The notes under the pieces: generated by a model
The model's database searches: none
What the model was told of the DNA's origin: nothing
What the model saw: only the letters and a program-made list of their open reading frames with translations
Translations under genes and position numbers: made by a program
Part shown: positions 23,686-33,219 of the stretch, piece after piece
How the letters are laid out: each line of letters opens with the position of its first letter
How positions within the stretch are numbered: position 1 is the first letter of the stretch
Assembly (NCBI GenBank): GCA_020050835.1
Contig: JAGVKB010000093.1
Span: forward strand, 33,748-97,747
Length of the DNA stretch: 64,000 nucleotides
Direction of reading: 5' to 3'
DNA from: Candidatus Obscuribacterales bacterium
GTDB lineage: Bacteria; Cyanobacteriota; Vampirovibrionia; Obscuribacterales; Obscuribacteraceae

Positions 23686-24432
23686 TCACTGAAAGGAGAC
23701 GATGTCCTTGCGGTTGCCCTCCCAGAGCTCGACTTGTCTGGCGACTGAGGTCGGGACAGCTGGCTCGATATTTTTGATCGGCTGTGCGGCGGCGCTCATT
23801 TGCGGCGGAAGCGGCAACTTGATCTGGGTGGGTTTGGGCTCGGGCTTGTTGAAATCCGATACTGCCAGTGGTGTCCGGTCGGATGTGCTCCGCAAGGTCA
23901 AGAAGAGTTTGCCTATAACTTGACCCTTCAAGAGCTTCGTTGCATCTTTTGGAGTAACCGAGACTGTCACTGAGCTTGATGCGCTCGTGGCCGTGCGTGC
24001 AGCAGACTTCTCAAACGAGCTGCCGACGGCAACTACCTCCACATCCGACAAGATTGGAGCCGCTTCGATTCGGTCGCCGCTTCCACGTATGGACATGATG
24101 TCCACATGGCTGCCCGGGGTCATGAAGAGCGTCGAGCCGTTGGCAGTATCGACCGGAATCGTGACAGCCCGATAACCCGCCCTCAATTGCGACTGAAAGT
24201 CAGGTTGAGCGTGGTCGTCAGGCGATTCCTTCTTTTCGACATAAACGACCTTTGCCGGCTGATTGGTCTGCCTTTCCAGGTCTGCAATCTTCCCTTGCAT
24301 GTTTCGCTGGTGCTTGTCCATCTCTGCTGTTACCAGAAAGGTGGTTACCAGCCCCAATCCCACTACCGATGCAATCATGATGTGCGGAGGTACCCGCAAT
24401 AGGACTAACAGAAAGTTACGCGTCGAACTCAT
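23686..24432 (-). CDS. cpaB: Flp pilus assembly protein CpaB/RcpC
   Basis: An N-terminal membrane helix (about 18-38) and a short coiled stretch precede the SAF-like region A-G-Y-R-A-V-T-I-P-V-D-T...M-T-P-G-S-H-V-D-I-M, then I-L-S-D-V-E-V-V-A-V-G, S-V-T-V-S-V-T-P-K-D-A-T-K-L and I-G-K-L-F-L-T-L-R-S, the CpaB/RcpC order. CpaB is a periplasmic or inner-membrane factor of Flp/Tad pilus assembly. The ATG at 24432 has GGGGAGG eight bases upstream, better than the in-frame ATG at 24486. Length (248 aa) is usual. It stands apart from the TadE/TadG-like genes at the left end, so the pilus genes seem dispersed here. Confidence 0.75.
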   Translation of the reverse strand: MSSTRNFLLVLLRVPPHIMIASVVGLGLVTTFLVTAEMDKHQRNMQGKIADLERQTNQPAKVVYVEKKESPDDHAQPDFQSQLRAGYRAVTIPVDTANGSTLFMTPGSHVDIMSIRGSGDRIEAAPILSDVEVVAVGSSFEKSAARTATSASSSVTVSVTPKDATKLLKGQVIGKLFLTLRSTSDRTPLAVSDFNKPEPKPTQIKLPLPPQMSAAAQPIKNIEPAVPTSVARQVELWEGNRKDIVSFQ

Positions 24433-24615
24433 TGTGCAGCCTCCCCGCAAGAGATGGTCCTTCACCATTGACGCAGCCCCGGACAAAAAGACACACAGTA
24501 ATTACCCTGGATTCTTCTCGGGGAAGTTCCTGAAAAATTCGTCGATCCTACGCGAGTTGGTCGGACTCGTCGCTCGGCGATGGTTGTTCATACCTGACGG
24601 TCCGGCAGCGCCTAA

Positions 24616-26733
24616 TCATCGAGAGCCCCGCAAGCGAGTCAGATGCTTTTCCATCTGATTGGCCTGCACTTCACGCTCCATCAGCCGAAGCACCTGGGTG
24701 TACTCTCTCAGCCATTGCGTGATTGAATCAGCTTCCGATTTGGTTGTCGGGGCGAAACTGCCTGCCGAAGGAGCAGCCCCGGCTGACAGCTGGTCAGATG
24801 CTGCCTTTCTGCTTGCAAGCGAAGGAGATGCTGATTTCAACTCGTCGGCGGGAGCACTAGGCGATGATTCGAAGTGCGTCGACCTTTCCAGCTGAGAAAT
24901 GTTCTTAGTGCGGGCGTTGCCTCGACTTCTTTGTTCTGAAAGCGCTACCACATTCAGTGACTTTTGCATGATTGGAAGTGCCTTGCGCAGTAACGGCTCT
25001 GCCTTTTGGAACTCATTTTGCCGGAGGTAGAAGAAGGCGAGATCGTTCATCTTCAGCGCTGCTTGCCAGCTGTGCTCGCCGAACACTTTCTCGTCGAGAT
25101 TCTTTGCGGCCACAAACATCTGTTCGGCCCGTTCGAGGTTGCCTTCATCCAGTGAAATGTTCGCGAGACTGGTGAAAGTGTCGGCGAGCTCCTCATACCT
25201 ATACTCTTCTTTCTTGTCTATGGATTTTGGTAATGAACTCAGGTTTTTCAAGTTGAGCTCGGCCAGTTTGTTCATGTCTGATTGCGTGTCTTTGAGCTCT
25301 GCGAACAGACGAGCTTTTGTAACTGCAGCGAGCTCCTTTTCTATCGCTGCGAATCGTTTGTAATCTTTCTGGCGGCGATACAAGTCGCGGAGATTCTTCA
25401 AGCTGGTGGAATAGCGATTGTCTAGCTGTCCGAAGTGCTCTGCCAGAGCCAGTGCGCTTTTGAATTCTCGTTCGGAGTCGGCGTAGTTTTGACTCTCGAA
25501 GGAGGATTTGCCGTTTCGCATATGTTCTAGCCAGGCTCTCTCCTGCGGCGAGCGGTTAAACTCGGTCCAGAGCGCTGGCAATTGTGTTCCGCCTGCAATT
25601 GCCAACAGCAATACAGACGCCGCTAGAATGCGAGCAGGCCAGCCGATTACTACCGTGCCTCGCTTGCGAAGCGGACGGCTCATCTGTTTGTAGCCAAGCG
25701 CTGAGGACAACCGGTCTGCTGGGCTGGTGATGAAATCATTGAGCTCTTCTTTGAGTTCATCCATCGATTGCTGGCGCAAGCTGGGGTCTTTCTCGAGCGC
25801 CTTTAGGACTATCCTTTCCAACGCTTTGGGAATGTGCAAATCGGGACAAACGCTGCTGAATGATTCTGGTAAATCATCGATCTGCATGTTCATGGTATCG
25901 AGTATGGTGTCACCCATCAAGGGTGGCTGGCCGGTAAGCGCCTCGTACATCACGCAGCCAACTCCGTAGATGTCCGACCGTAGGTCGAGCTCTTTGCCCA
26001 GGCATTGCTCCGGACTCATATACAGCGGGCTGCCGAATACTTCTCCGGTCCGCGTTAATTTCTGGGTGGAGCGGTCCGAGTCCGGAAGCAGCTTGGCAAT
26101 TCCGAAGTCCAAAATTTTAACGAAATCCGGATCGTCCTTCGCCTCTACGAGCATTACATTGCTCGGTTTGAAATCGCGATGGAGCACACCTTTGGAATGT
26201 GCGTGCTGCAATGCGTCGCAGCACTGTGTAAGAATATGGATCAAGCGCGGCACGTCCGGAGCTCTTCCCTTTTCTATCAGTTCGGTAAAACTCCTACCCT
26301 CGATGAAATCAATCACCATATATGGTGTGCCATCGGCCGACAGTCCAAAATCCAGAACATTTATTATGTTGGGATGCGAAAGTGTGCTGATCGCCTTTGC
26401 TTCCTGGATGAAACGTTTTAGCCGCAGATCGGTCAAGGTGGATGGTTGTTTTAGTAGCTTGATTGCAACCAGGCGGTTAAGAAGCAGATGCTCGGCCTTG
26501 TAGACCAGGCTCATTCCTCCTTCGCCGATAAACTCGAGCAGCTGATAATGATCGGCGATGACAGTGCCCACCAGCGATTTGACCTCTGGTCGGACCGTTC
26601 GCTCGTGACAATACTCTGCTGATAGAAGCAAAGTACCGTCCTGTGGGCACGCTTGGGTAGAGAGATCGAAATTCAGCCCGCAGGTCGGGCAGCTTCTGCC
26701 GGCTTCTTTTGACGAGATCTCGTTTGTGCTCAC
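24616..26733 (-). CDS. Membrane Ser/Thr protein kinase with zinc ribbon and TPR-like C-terminus
   Basis: A short Cys motif (C-P-T-C at 15-18, C-P-Q-D-G at 29-33) precedes a Hanks-type kinase domain (about 62-335): G-E-G-G-M-S glycine loop, A-I-K (Lys92), Glu111, H-R-D-F-K-P-S-N (185-192), D-F-G (209-211) and S-P-L-Y-M-S-P-E-Q. The catalytic set is complete, so it should be active. A membrane helix (about 365-385) is followed by helical TPR-like repeats with Y-R-R-Q-K-D-Y, A-L-K-M-N-D-L-A-F-F-Y-L-R-Q-N-E-F-Q-K-A-E-P-L-L, probably outside the cytoplasm and sensing or binding partners. Targets unknown. Confidence 0.92.
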   Translation of the reverse strand: MSTNEISSKEAGRSCPTCGLNFDLSTQACPQDGTLLLSAEYCHERTVRPEVKSLVGTVIADHYQLLEFIGEGGMSLVYKAEHLLLNRLVAIKLLKQPSTLTDLRLKRFIQEAKAISTLSHPNIINVLDFGLSADGTPYMVIDFIEGRSFTELIEKGRAPDVPRLIHILTQCCDALQHAHSKGVLHRDFKPSNVMLVEAKDDPDFVKILDFGIAKLLPDSDRSTQKLTRTGEVFGSPLYMSPEQCLGKELDLRSDIYGVGCVMYEALTGQPPLMGDTILDTMNMQIDDLPESFSSVCPDLHIPKALERIVLKALEKDPSLRQQSMDELKEELNDFITSPADRLSSALGYKQMSRPLRKRGTVVIGWPARILAASVLLLAIAGGTQLPALWTEFNRSPQERAWLEHMRNGKSSFESQNYADSEREFKSALALAEHFGQLDNRYSTSLKNLRDLYRRQKDYKRFAAIEKELAAVTKARLFAELKDTQSDMNKLAELNLKNLSSLPKSIDKKEEYRYEELADTFTSLANISLDEGNLERAEQMFVAAKNLDEKVFGEHSWQAALKMNDLAFFYLRQNEFQKAEPLLRKALPIMQKSLNVVALSEQRSRGNARTKNISQLERSTHFESSPSAPADELKSASPSLASRKAASDQLSAGAAPSAGSFAPTTKSEADSITQWLREYTQVLRLMEREVQANQMEKHLTRLRGSR

Positions 26734-26817
26734 AGTCCGCTTTCCTGTAACCAGCCCGTCGAGGGTCCGTCACTAGGATCAATTCTACCGACCGATTGTA
26801 GACTGTGTTGAACAGCT

Positions 26818-27477
26818 TCAGGATTGTTTACGCCGCTGCTGCTCGCTGGCGCGAACGAATGATTGCTCGAGCGGATCTATCGGATTCAATCGGCTCAAAG
26901 TTTGCTTTGCTCTGAAGGCGACATAAGGATTATCGTCTTCAGCTAATAAGTCCAGCATCTCCTGCGAAAGATGATAACTTTCAGCCAGCGAAAATCTGAC
27001 GTCCGGGCTCTCGTCTAACACTAATCGCCAAAGCCCATCTTCTGGCGTGTTTGCATTTTCAGCCACCGCTGCCCGCACGTCTGATTCCGAATGCGATGCC
27101 AACTCCGCTAATGTCACAGCCGGTGTGCGTGGATTCTCAGCGATCCTTTGCAGGAGAGTGGTAATTGCATCTCTAGCCAACAGTGCAAGCAGCCTGGGCG
27201 GTGTTTGAGGATTGCCGGCAACCAACCACTTGACCCGGTCCAGCTCCCAGCTGGCTGCTTGCGGTGAGGCTAATTCCACGACTCTTTCCTCATTGCCGAT
27301 GCACGCTCTGTGCAGTTTGGCTACTAGATCGATGACACTTTCCTTCAAATGATTTTCTGAAGCATCCGGATCAAGATCCTGAAGAAGACTAAAGGCAACT
27401 TCAAATTCACATGATTGAAAGTCAAACTCCAATTGTTCGGTCTCCAAGCTTGTGCCGTTCAAACAGCTGTCACTCAT
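26818..27477 (-). CDS. HEAT/LRV-type repeat protein
   Basis: From the ATG at 27477 (GGTGGGA upstream) the protein has 219 residues. About residues 85-195 hold three to four ~24-residue repeats of the form A-x-N-P-x-T-P-x-x-x-L-x-x-L-A, with V-R-A-A-V-A-E-N-A-N-T-P and V-R-F-S-L-A-E-S-Y, like leucine-rich-variant or HEAT-like solenoids. Such repeats bind proteins. There is no signal or membrane helix. It lies upstream of the kinase on the same strand with an 84-base gap, so the two may be co-transcribed. Confidence 0.6.
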   Translation of the reverse strand: MSDSCLNGTSLETEQLEFDFQSCEFEVAFSLLQDLDPDASENHLKESVIDLVAKLHRACIGNEERVVELASPQAASWELDRVKWLVAGNPQTPPRLLALLARDAITTLLQRIAENPRTPAVTLAELASHSESDVRAAVAENANTPEDGLWRLVLDESPDVRFSLAESYHLSQEMLDLLAEDDNPYVAFRAKQTLSRLNPIDPLEQSFVRASEQQRRKQS

Positions 27478-27712
27478 TGCAGTCCCACCCTTGCAAATCG
27501 TCCGGTCCGCGCTCAATCTTGCCGGTATCGAACCGGTCAATCTCGACTATGACACATAGAATGCCGGCTGCCATCTCGGATTGTGGATATAGATGTATGG
27601 AATTACCCTCGCTGGGAAGCCTTCAGACCTTGCAGTCGGTATTTGTCACCGGAGTGTCACTTCTTTCCCAATAAAGTCGGCGTCGATTTACGAGGTAAAG
27701 GGAGGAGCTAAG

Positions 27713-28630
27713 ATGGCTGAAGAATGGCGAGCGACCGGTGAGACTAGCAACGTGGAATCCGGAAAGTCGGCGGCCAAAGAATTTGCGTCCGAGGCATCCG
27801 GGCTTCATCTATTGGCGGATATCGACTTCTACGGAACAGTGAGGACTGGGGGCGGCGCTCGAAGACAAACCGGCGATGCCGGCCCATTGCGAACTGATCC
27901 TCAGATGCCTCCATCGGTCGGCGATCGTCTGCCATCGGCAGGGTCTCCGACTCCGCCGTTCTCAAACCATCAGCCTGAGCGCTGGCACCCCGACCGCAAT
28001 TACGGACCAGGTATGCCGGCACAACCGAAGCATGAAATTCCGTGTATCCCTGGCAATCCGTATATTCCTGGCGATCCATCGCGACCAAATCAGTATTACA
28101 ATCATTCGCCGCATCGTCCCGGACCGGGAGTTCCAGAAGGAGTGCCACCGGTTCTGCCGCCGCATTTTTCCGTCCCGGGAAGACAGGAGGGAGTCCCTCC
28201 GCTTGTGCCGCCTGGCGATTGCGGAGAGCGGAATCCAGGAGCGTTCGACAATGCTGTGCAAGAATTGCTTAAACGCAAACACGAACAAGAGCCAAGCTTT
28301 GAGGAGCAACTTGGGCGCGAACTGGAGCAGAGAATTGAATCTGCCACAAGTAAGCTGGTTGACGAAATAAACTCAAAGGAAGTTATTCCGGCTAACCTGA
28401 AGCGGGCATTTTACGATCAGCTCGAGAAAAAACCCGTTCCAGACAAGGTAGAAGATAAATTGTACAGATATCTGGTATCGAGCGATGAAGGTGTGGCTCG
28501 ACTGAACCTGCTTTTGACACTAAGGGGAAGCTGTTGTCAACTTAAGCTGGATAGTGACGGAAGTGGTGGCAAGCAGCTGATTTTGATTGGATCTGGCTCG
28601 CAAGTAGTCGACTTCGCTCAGATTATTTGA
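27713..28630 (+). CDS. Proline-rich protein of unknown function
   Basis: The ATG at 27713 has GGGAGGAG about six bases upstream; earlier in-frame starts lack one. Residues ~65-185 are a Pro/Gly-rich disordered region with repeated P-x-I-P-G-x-P and P-G-V-P-E-G-V-P-P. Residues ~195-305 are helical and charged (E-E-Q-L-G-R-E-L-E-Q-R-I-E-S) and end in a short beta-like segment. There is no signal peptide. No family recognised; the layout suggests a scaffold or adaptor. Confidence 0.55.
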   Translation: MAEEWRATGETSNVESGKSAAKEFASEASGLHLLADIDFYGTVRTGGGARRQTGDAGPLRTDPQMPPSVGDRLPSAGSPTPPFSNHQPERWHPDRNYGPGMPAQPKHEIPCIPGNPYIPGDPSRPNQYYNHSPHRPGPGVPEGVPPVLPPHFSVPGRQEGVPPLVPPGDCGERNPGAFDNAVQELLKRKHEQEPSFEEQLGRELEQRIESATSKLVDEINSKEVIPANLKRAFYDQLEKKPVPDKVEDKLYRYLVSSDEGVARLNLLLTLRGSCCQLKLDSDGSGGKQLILIGSGSQVVDFAQII

Positions 28631-29035
28631 GACACGAGCCAAGCCGGCATTTGGGTTGTGAAGCTCTCAACTGAGATTAAAAATGGAAGAGCCTGAAGCC
28701 TGACTCGCTGGACTTCTTCAGTGTGAAGCGCACCACTTGTAGTGTCATGTGCGACGGCCGGTTGAATCTCTGTGGGTCCGATTCCCCGCCGCTTGCGGCG
28801 CCGATGGAACGAATCAGACTGCTCTGGATACCGCGCTGCTTGCGGAGGGGAGGCTTCATTTGATGGCGCAAATTGCTCCGGCAGCCTCTCAACTTTACGA
28901 CCAGCCAATCAACTATAGCGGATTGCGGTGAGCTGATTTTGTGATGTAAAGTGGCGATTTCAGGTCATGCGGTCGAGTTGGCGCTAAACTAGCAGCAGGT
29001 CGACCGTTATCACATCTCGAAAGGAGCCCTGAATA
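28631..29035. other. Gene-free spacer
   Basis: No gene supported. A GGGTCCGATTCCCC stretch near 28777 recalls a tRNA T-arm but has no matching acceptor or anticodon stems. A good AAAGGAG ribosome site near 29020 belongs to the next gene. Confidence 0.4.
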
Positions 29036-29494
29036 ATGGCTGAAGCAGTAGGCACTTGCGTAAGCTGCGGAAATTTCTTGGAATTCTTGAAGACGTTGCC
29101 CTGGTGCAAACAGGGAGATAACACTTTGATTGCTGTTCAAAACTGCACACCAGAGTTAATCGAAGCGATTAAAGATCACGAAGTAAAGGTGTTTCCGGGC
29201 GGGATGCAGATCAAGTTGAATCTTTCCTGGTTGCTCTATTTGACCGAAAAGTACGATGAGGGACGCCCATTGCCGATGGTTGTCGTCTGGAAGCCGGAGT
29301 CGATTGAGATGTGGTACCGGCGCAATAAGAGCTGGGATTTTCCATACGATGCCTGGCAAAATCCCGCTGCCGCCGCCTATGACCGCGAGCGGGTAAAACT
29401 TCCCGCCGAGCACAGCGGGCCGAAGTACTTGCAGTATCACAAGGAATTGCTTGACAAATCAAAGGAATGTCCCGCGCTGATTCCGCCACAGTAG
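29036..29494 (+). CDS. Small soluble protein of unknown function
   Basis: 152 residues beginning M-A-E-A-V-G-T-C-V-S-C-G-N, with AAAGGAG ten bases upstream. A C-x-x-C pair at 8-11 and Cys24 could bind metal. The middle is compact and mixed (L-S-W-L-L-Y-L-T-E-K-Y, P-M-V-V-V-W-K-P-E-S), and the C-terminus is charged. No signal peptide. Not recognised. A terminator-like hairpin follows at 29542, so it is probably monocistronic. Confidence 0.6.
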   Translation: MAEAVGTCVSCGNFLEFLKTLPWCKQGDNTLIAVQNCTPELIEAIKDHEVKVFPGGMQIKLNLSWLLYLTEKYDEGRPLPMVVVWKPESIEMWYRRNKSWDFPYDAWQNPAAAAYDRERVKLPAEHSGPKYLQYHKELLDKSKECPALIPPQ

Positions 29495-29874
29495 CCAATT
29501 CTTTGATTTGATGTGCGTTTCAAGCCATTTTCGAATTGTGTTCCCCCAAGTTGGGGATTTTGTTGCCAGGCTGCTGTGAGAACGTAGAAGTAGAGATTTG
29601 CGTGGGGGCTGGCCAAAGGTGCCGCGGGGGGGCCGCGGCAGCTTCGCTTTAAGGGGAATTTCAAGCTCAGCCGATACCGGTTGAGCCTTTTAGAATGCTT
29701 GGCAGACATGTGCAGGGAAGTTTAATTGTCGACTCAAGCATGTTGCCTTCGCAACTGTGCCTCTTTCTCAGGAACTGGCTGTGAAGCTGCTGGCTGCCTG
29801 GATTAAGCGTGATTGAACTCCGATTGCGCCCGTCGGCAATGGTTGAGTGATGCTCCGGGTGGACTGCTACCCGA
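29495..29874. other. Gene-free spacer with hairpins
   Basis: No gene supported. It contains the terminator-like hairpin at 29542-29561 and a very GC-rich palindrome (TGCCGCGG / CCGCGGCA around five G) at 29620-29640. Confidence 0.45.
29542..29561 (+). terminator. Intrinsic terminator candidate
   Basis: TCCCC (29542-29546) pairs with GGGGA (29553-29557), followed directly by TTTT, about 50 bases after the stop at 29494. Confidence 0.5.
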
Positions 29875-30897
29875 GTGCGAAATTATCAGTCTGTCCGCAG
29901 GCGTGGAAAAATAGTATTGATCGATTGCGGGGTCAACCTTGTGGCCGATGACGGCGACAAATCAGTCGAACAGCAGAGCGAGGCAAAGTCGCTCGAACAG
30001 CGTGCTGTTACCAGGCAGGCGCTCGTCGACTTGCTCAAGCGCGGCGCTGCCATTAGGGACAACCAAGCGCTCGATTGCGCCAACCAAGCGATAAGCCAGC
30101 CGGAGCTGACGACCGCTGAAGCGACCGAGCTTGCTGATGAGACTAGGGACCAGCCTGATTCTTCAAAAGAGATTGTCAAAGCAAAAGAGTCGATTGAAGA
30201 GAAAGTGGATACTTCGCCGATGGCTGAGCCGACTAATTCGCCGGTCCCGGCAACTGTCGTTGAGTATGCTGATGGCTCATTAATAGAATTCGACGAGGCC
30301 GGGCAAGTCGTCCGTGTAAAGGATGCCAAAGCAGAAGAGCGCAGCTTCGTATGGGATTCCGCCGGTAGGCTTGTGGAGGTTTGTTTACCATTTGGACGTT
30401 GGAAAACTGTCGATGGTAAGACCTGGAGCAGCAATCAGGGAAAGACAAAAGTCGGCATACGGAAGATAGATCGCGACGGCACCTACTGGGAAGAGGATGA
30501 TTCCTGGCGCAAGCTTTACAAGCTCGATGGAACTCAAGTAGAGGTGCATAAGCCCGGAGGCAGCGTAAATCTCCTGTTCAAGAATGGCTCTACCCTGTCA
30601 CAACACAAACAGAACGGCACGGTTCGCCAGATACGCAACGCCGATGGTTCGGAATGTCAGTATCAAGTTACCGCAGACGGTCGTTTACGCCCGCTCTACC
30701 ACAAATACGCTGAGCCGACGAGATTGGAGTTCGGCACTCCAGAGGGAGCCGAAGTGATCGACGATATAAGCGAGGTGCACTACGATTGGATGGAAGACGA
30801 GAGCACTTTGCGGATGACGTATAAGTCGATCGCCGGCAAGAGCTATATATTGGAACGAGGGCGGCACGGAGAGTTCAGATCTTTCAATCGACAGTGA
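29875..30897 (+). CDS. YD/RHS-like repeat protein
   Basis: After a charged, Glu/Gln/Ala-rich N-terminal half (about 20-120), the rest is made of short beta repeats: Y-A-D-G-S-L-I-E-F-D-E-A-G-Q-V-V-R-V, F-V-W-D-S-A-G-R-L-V-E-V, I-D-R-D-G-T-Y-W, L-D-G-T-Q-V-E-V and F-K-N-G-S-T-L, resembling YD/RHS-type strands. A shorter relative lies at 49225-49644. The GTG at 29875 has weak support; GTG at 29941, with GGGG upstream, is an alternative. There is no signal peptide. Its role is unknown; it is much too short for a toxin-delivering RHS protein. purE follows after 18 bases, so transcription may continue into purEK. Confidence 0.55.
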   Translation: MRNYQSVRRRGKIVLIDCGVNLVADDGDKSVEQQSEAKSLEQRAVTRQALVDLLKRGAAIRDNQALDCANQAISQPELTTAEATELADETRDQPDSSKEIVKAKESIEEKVDTSPMAEPTNSPVPATVVEYADGSLIEFDEAGQVVRVKDAKAEERSFVWDSAGRLVEVCLPFGRWKTVDGKTWSSNQGKTKVGIRKIDRDGTYWEEDDSWRKLYKLDGTQVEVHKPGGSVNLLFKNGSTLSQHKQNGTVRQIRNADGSECQYQVTADGRLRPLYHKYAEPTRLEFGTPEGAEVIDDISEVHYDWMEDESTLRMTYKSIAGKSYILERGRHGEFRSFNRQ

Positions 30898-30915
30898 TAC
30901 TTGGGTGAGGTAAAC

Positions 30916-31404
30916 ATGGCAGAGAATCCGCTGGTAGCGATAGTGATGGGAAGCAAGTCCGATTGGGAAACAATGAAGCATGCCGATGAAATTTTGACTC
31001 AGTTTGGTGTCGCCCACGAGTGCAAAGTTGTTTCGGCCCATCGCACACCTGCCTTGATGAGTCAGTTCGCTCAGGAGGCGGAAACCCGTGGCTTGCAAGT
31101 AATTATTGCTGGCGCAGGCGGCGCGGCTCATCTTCCCGGCATGATTGCGGCCCAGACAATCTTGCCGGTGCTTGGTGTGCCGGTCGAAAGCCAGGTGTTG
31201 CGCGGTGTCGATTCGCTGCTTTCAATTGTGCAGATGCCTGCTGGCATCCCTACTGGCACACTTGCAATCGGCAAGGCTGGTGCAATCAACGCTGCTCTTT
31301 TGGCAGTGGCGATCCTAGCCAATCATGATCCAGTTTTGAGGACAAAACTAAAGGACTATCGCCAGGCGCAAACCGATAAAGTCCTCAAGGAGACCTTACC
31401 GTGA
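30916..31404 (+). CDS. purE: N5-CAIR mutase PurE
   Basis: Class I PurE, which converts N5-carboxyaminoimidazole ribonucleotide to CAIR in purine synthesis. Visible motifs are [28 protein letters not shown], and V-P-V-E-S...[23 protein letters not shown]. Length 162 aa is normal. The ATG at 30916 follows GAGGT by four to five bases; the TTG at 30901 is less likely. Its stop overlaps the GTG of purK (GTGA), so the two are translationally coupled. Confidence 0.97.
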   Translation: MAENPLVAIVMGSKSDWETMKHADEILTQFGVAHECKVVSAHRTPALMSQFAQEAETRGLQVIIAGAGGAAHLPGMIAAQTILPVLGVPVESQVLRGVDSLLSIVQMPAGIPTGTLAIGKAGAINAALLAVAILANHDPVLRTKLKDYRQAQTDKVLKETLP

Positions 31405-32546
31405 ATTCCGAAGTGATACTGCCCGGCGCTAAGCTAGGCGTTCTGGGCGGAGGACAGCTTGGCAGAATGTTTGCGATGGCAGCCCAGAAAATGGGATATA
31501 TCGTTCATGGCTTTACACCGGAAACAGATTCGCCGCTTTCCCAAGTCTGTACGAAGACGATTGTGGCACCGTTTGAAGATCAAGAGCGGCTAAAGGCGTT
31601 TGCTGATTCGGTCGATCTGGTGACAATTGAGTTCGAGAACATTCCGGTGGCTTCACTCGCCTTGATTGAAAGCAGAACACGAGTGAGACCTGGTCCGCGC
31701 GTCTTGGATATCACACAGCACCGGTTGCGCGAAAAGACGTTCTTGGATAACAATGGTTTTCCAATTGTGCCGTTTAAGGAGGTCAATTCTTCCCAGGAAC
31801 TGTCGGCGGCGATCGCCTTAATTGGAGTCCCGTCCGTTCTAAAGACTGCCGGGTTTGGCTATGACGGCAAGGGGCAACGCAAGATCTCAGCAAACGCCGA
31901 TGCTGGAGCCGCTTTCGAAGCGCTCGGTAAGACTCAATGTATCCTCGAGCGGTTTGTAGAGTTTGAGAAGGAGGTTTCCGTAATCGGAGCCAGAAGCGAA
32001 GACGGCCGTTTCATATCCTACGGACCGATTGAAAACCAGCACAGCAATCATATTTTAGATGTCTCCCTGGTACTGGCAAGGCTGGCAAGAGGACAGGCGC
32101 AAGAAGCCGTCGAGATTACTCGAACTATAATGGAGTGTCTCGAGATGACCGGACTGTTGTGCGTCGAATTCTTCGTTGTTGACGATCGAACGTTGCTGGT
32201 CAACGAGCTTGCGCCCAGACCGCACAACTCAGGGCATTACAGCATTGAAGGTTGCTCCACGAGCCAGTTCGAGCAGCACGTGCGAGCGGTAGCCGGTCTT
32301 CCTTTCGGTGATACCGAGCCGCTGGGCTCCGTTGCTATGGCCAATCTGCTCGGCGATCTCTGGCAACAAGGCGAACCGGATTGGGCTGGGGCATTGGCAT
32401 CGCCGGCGGTGCACCTGCACCTTTACGGAAAGCAGCAACCCCGCCCGGGTAGAAAGATGGGACATTTAACCGCGCTGGCCGCGGATGCTGAGACAGCCGA
32501 GCGCACGGTTCGAGCCGCTCGAGCTGCTTTGGTCGATCGACGGTGA
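31401..32546 (+). CDS. purK: N5-CAIR synthase PurK
   Basis: ATP-grasp enzyme making N5-CAIR from AIR, ATP and bicarbonate, upstream of PurE. The N-terminus [12 protein letters not shown] binds substrate; ATP-grasp features are [29 protein letters not shown] and [12 protein letters not shown]. Length 381 aa fits. GTG start with AAGGAG eight bases upstream, overlapping the purE stop. These two plus-strand genes converge with the main pur operon, whose last gene (purH) ends about 670 bases away. Confidence 0.97.
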   Translation: MNSEVILPGAKLGVLGGGQLGRMFAMAAQKMGYIVHGFTPETDSPLSQVCTKTIVAPFEDQERLKAFADSVDLVTIEFENIPVASLALIESRTRVRPGPRVLDITQHRLREKTFLDNNGFPIVPFKEVNSSQELSAAIALIGVPSVLKTAGFGYDGKGQRKISANADAGAAFEALGKTQCILERFVEFEKEVSVIGARSEDGRFISYGPIENQHSNHILDVSLVLARLARGQAQEAVEITRTIMECLEMTGLLCVEFFVVDDRTLLVNELAPRPHNSGHYSIEGCSTSQFEQHVRAVAGLPFGDTEPLGSVAMANLLGDLWQQGEPDWAGALASPAVHLHLYGKQQPRPGRKMGHLTALAADAETAERTVRAARAALVDRR

Positions 32547-32576
32547 GTATGTGCTGGTCAAAAGCCAGCCGGGCTC

Positions 32577-32852
32577 ATGATAATTGAAAAAAACGGACTC
32601 GATGAGCTGGAGGCGGCTGGCTACGTTCACGAGCTGACGCCTGCTGAGGAGAAGGAGATGGATCAGTTGGCGGTAGAGTGTGAGGCGAGGGCGGCAGCGC
32701 GAAAAGCTGGACGTACCCAGTTGAATTTGGCGATGTCAGCAGACCAGCTTGAGCGATTCACCCGCTACGCGAATAGGAAACACATCCCACCGTCGACGCT
32801 AGCGAAGGCGTGGATCTTGGAGCGGTTTGATCAAGAAGCGAAAAAAGCCTGA
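32577..32852 (+). CDS. Ribbon-helix-helix/antitoxin-like small protein
   Basis: The C-terminal half (Q-L-N-L-A-M-S-A-D-Q-L-E-R-F-T-R-Y-A-N-R-K-H-I-P-P-S-T-L-A-K-A-W-I-L-E-R-F) reads as a short beta strand plus two helices, like CopG/BrnA-type DNA-binding antitoxins. The N-terminal half is charged and helical. 91 residues. It starts at ATG 32577, 30 bases after purK. No toxin-like gene lies next to it, so it is either an orphan antitoxin or a plain regulator. Confidence 0.5.
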   Translation: MIIEKNGLDELEAAGYVHELTPAEEKEMDQLAVECEARAAARKAGRTQLNLAMSADQLERFTRYANRKHIPPSTLAKAWILERFDQEAKKA

Positions 32853-33219
32853 TTCTCGAGCGTCCAGGCGGCGATTTAAGGGGTGTTATTGCTGCGTTGC
32901 GACAAAGGGGCAGGAATTCTATTATTCCGCTTTCTGAATAAACTTGGTAATGCCCGTGTTGGCTGATTACCGATCTTCCTCAGGTATTAGATACAGTTTC
33001 TTGGTTCTCCGCACCGCACCAACTTTCGCCGAATTTCACACCTGTTTTACTTGGCGCGTATTAGGCTCTACTGACACAAGATCCGGCGTCACCCGCGGGC
33101 GGAGTCAGTGACTCTCTTCCTTGAGGAAAGGGACAAGAATCCTAATCTTCGGTCAGATCCGCAACGCTCCGTCTTACGCGGCGCCCGGCGTCTGCTCGAG
33201 TCGGCTCATCTGTTAGGCT
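32853..33219. other. Gene-free spacer between convergent purine clusters
   Basis: No gene, tRNA or clear terminator found. Only short imperfect inverted repeats, such as GAGTCAGTGACTC near 33103, are visible. Confidence 0.4.

Noticed and set aside
28680..28810. tRNA gene
   Set aside because: A GGGTCCGATTCCCC stretch looks like a T-arm but only three pairs form and no acceptor or anticodon arms can be built.
29620..29640. GC-rich palindrome as terminator
   Set aside because: No U-run on either strand and about 130 bases from the nearest stop; listed only as a note in the spacer.
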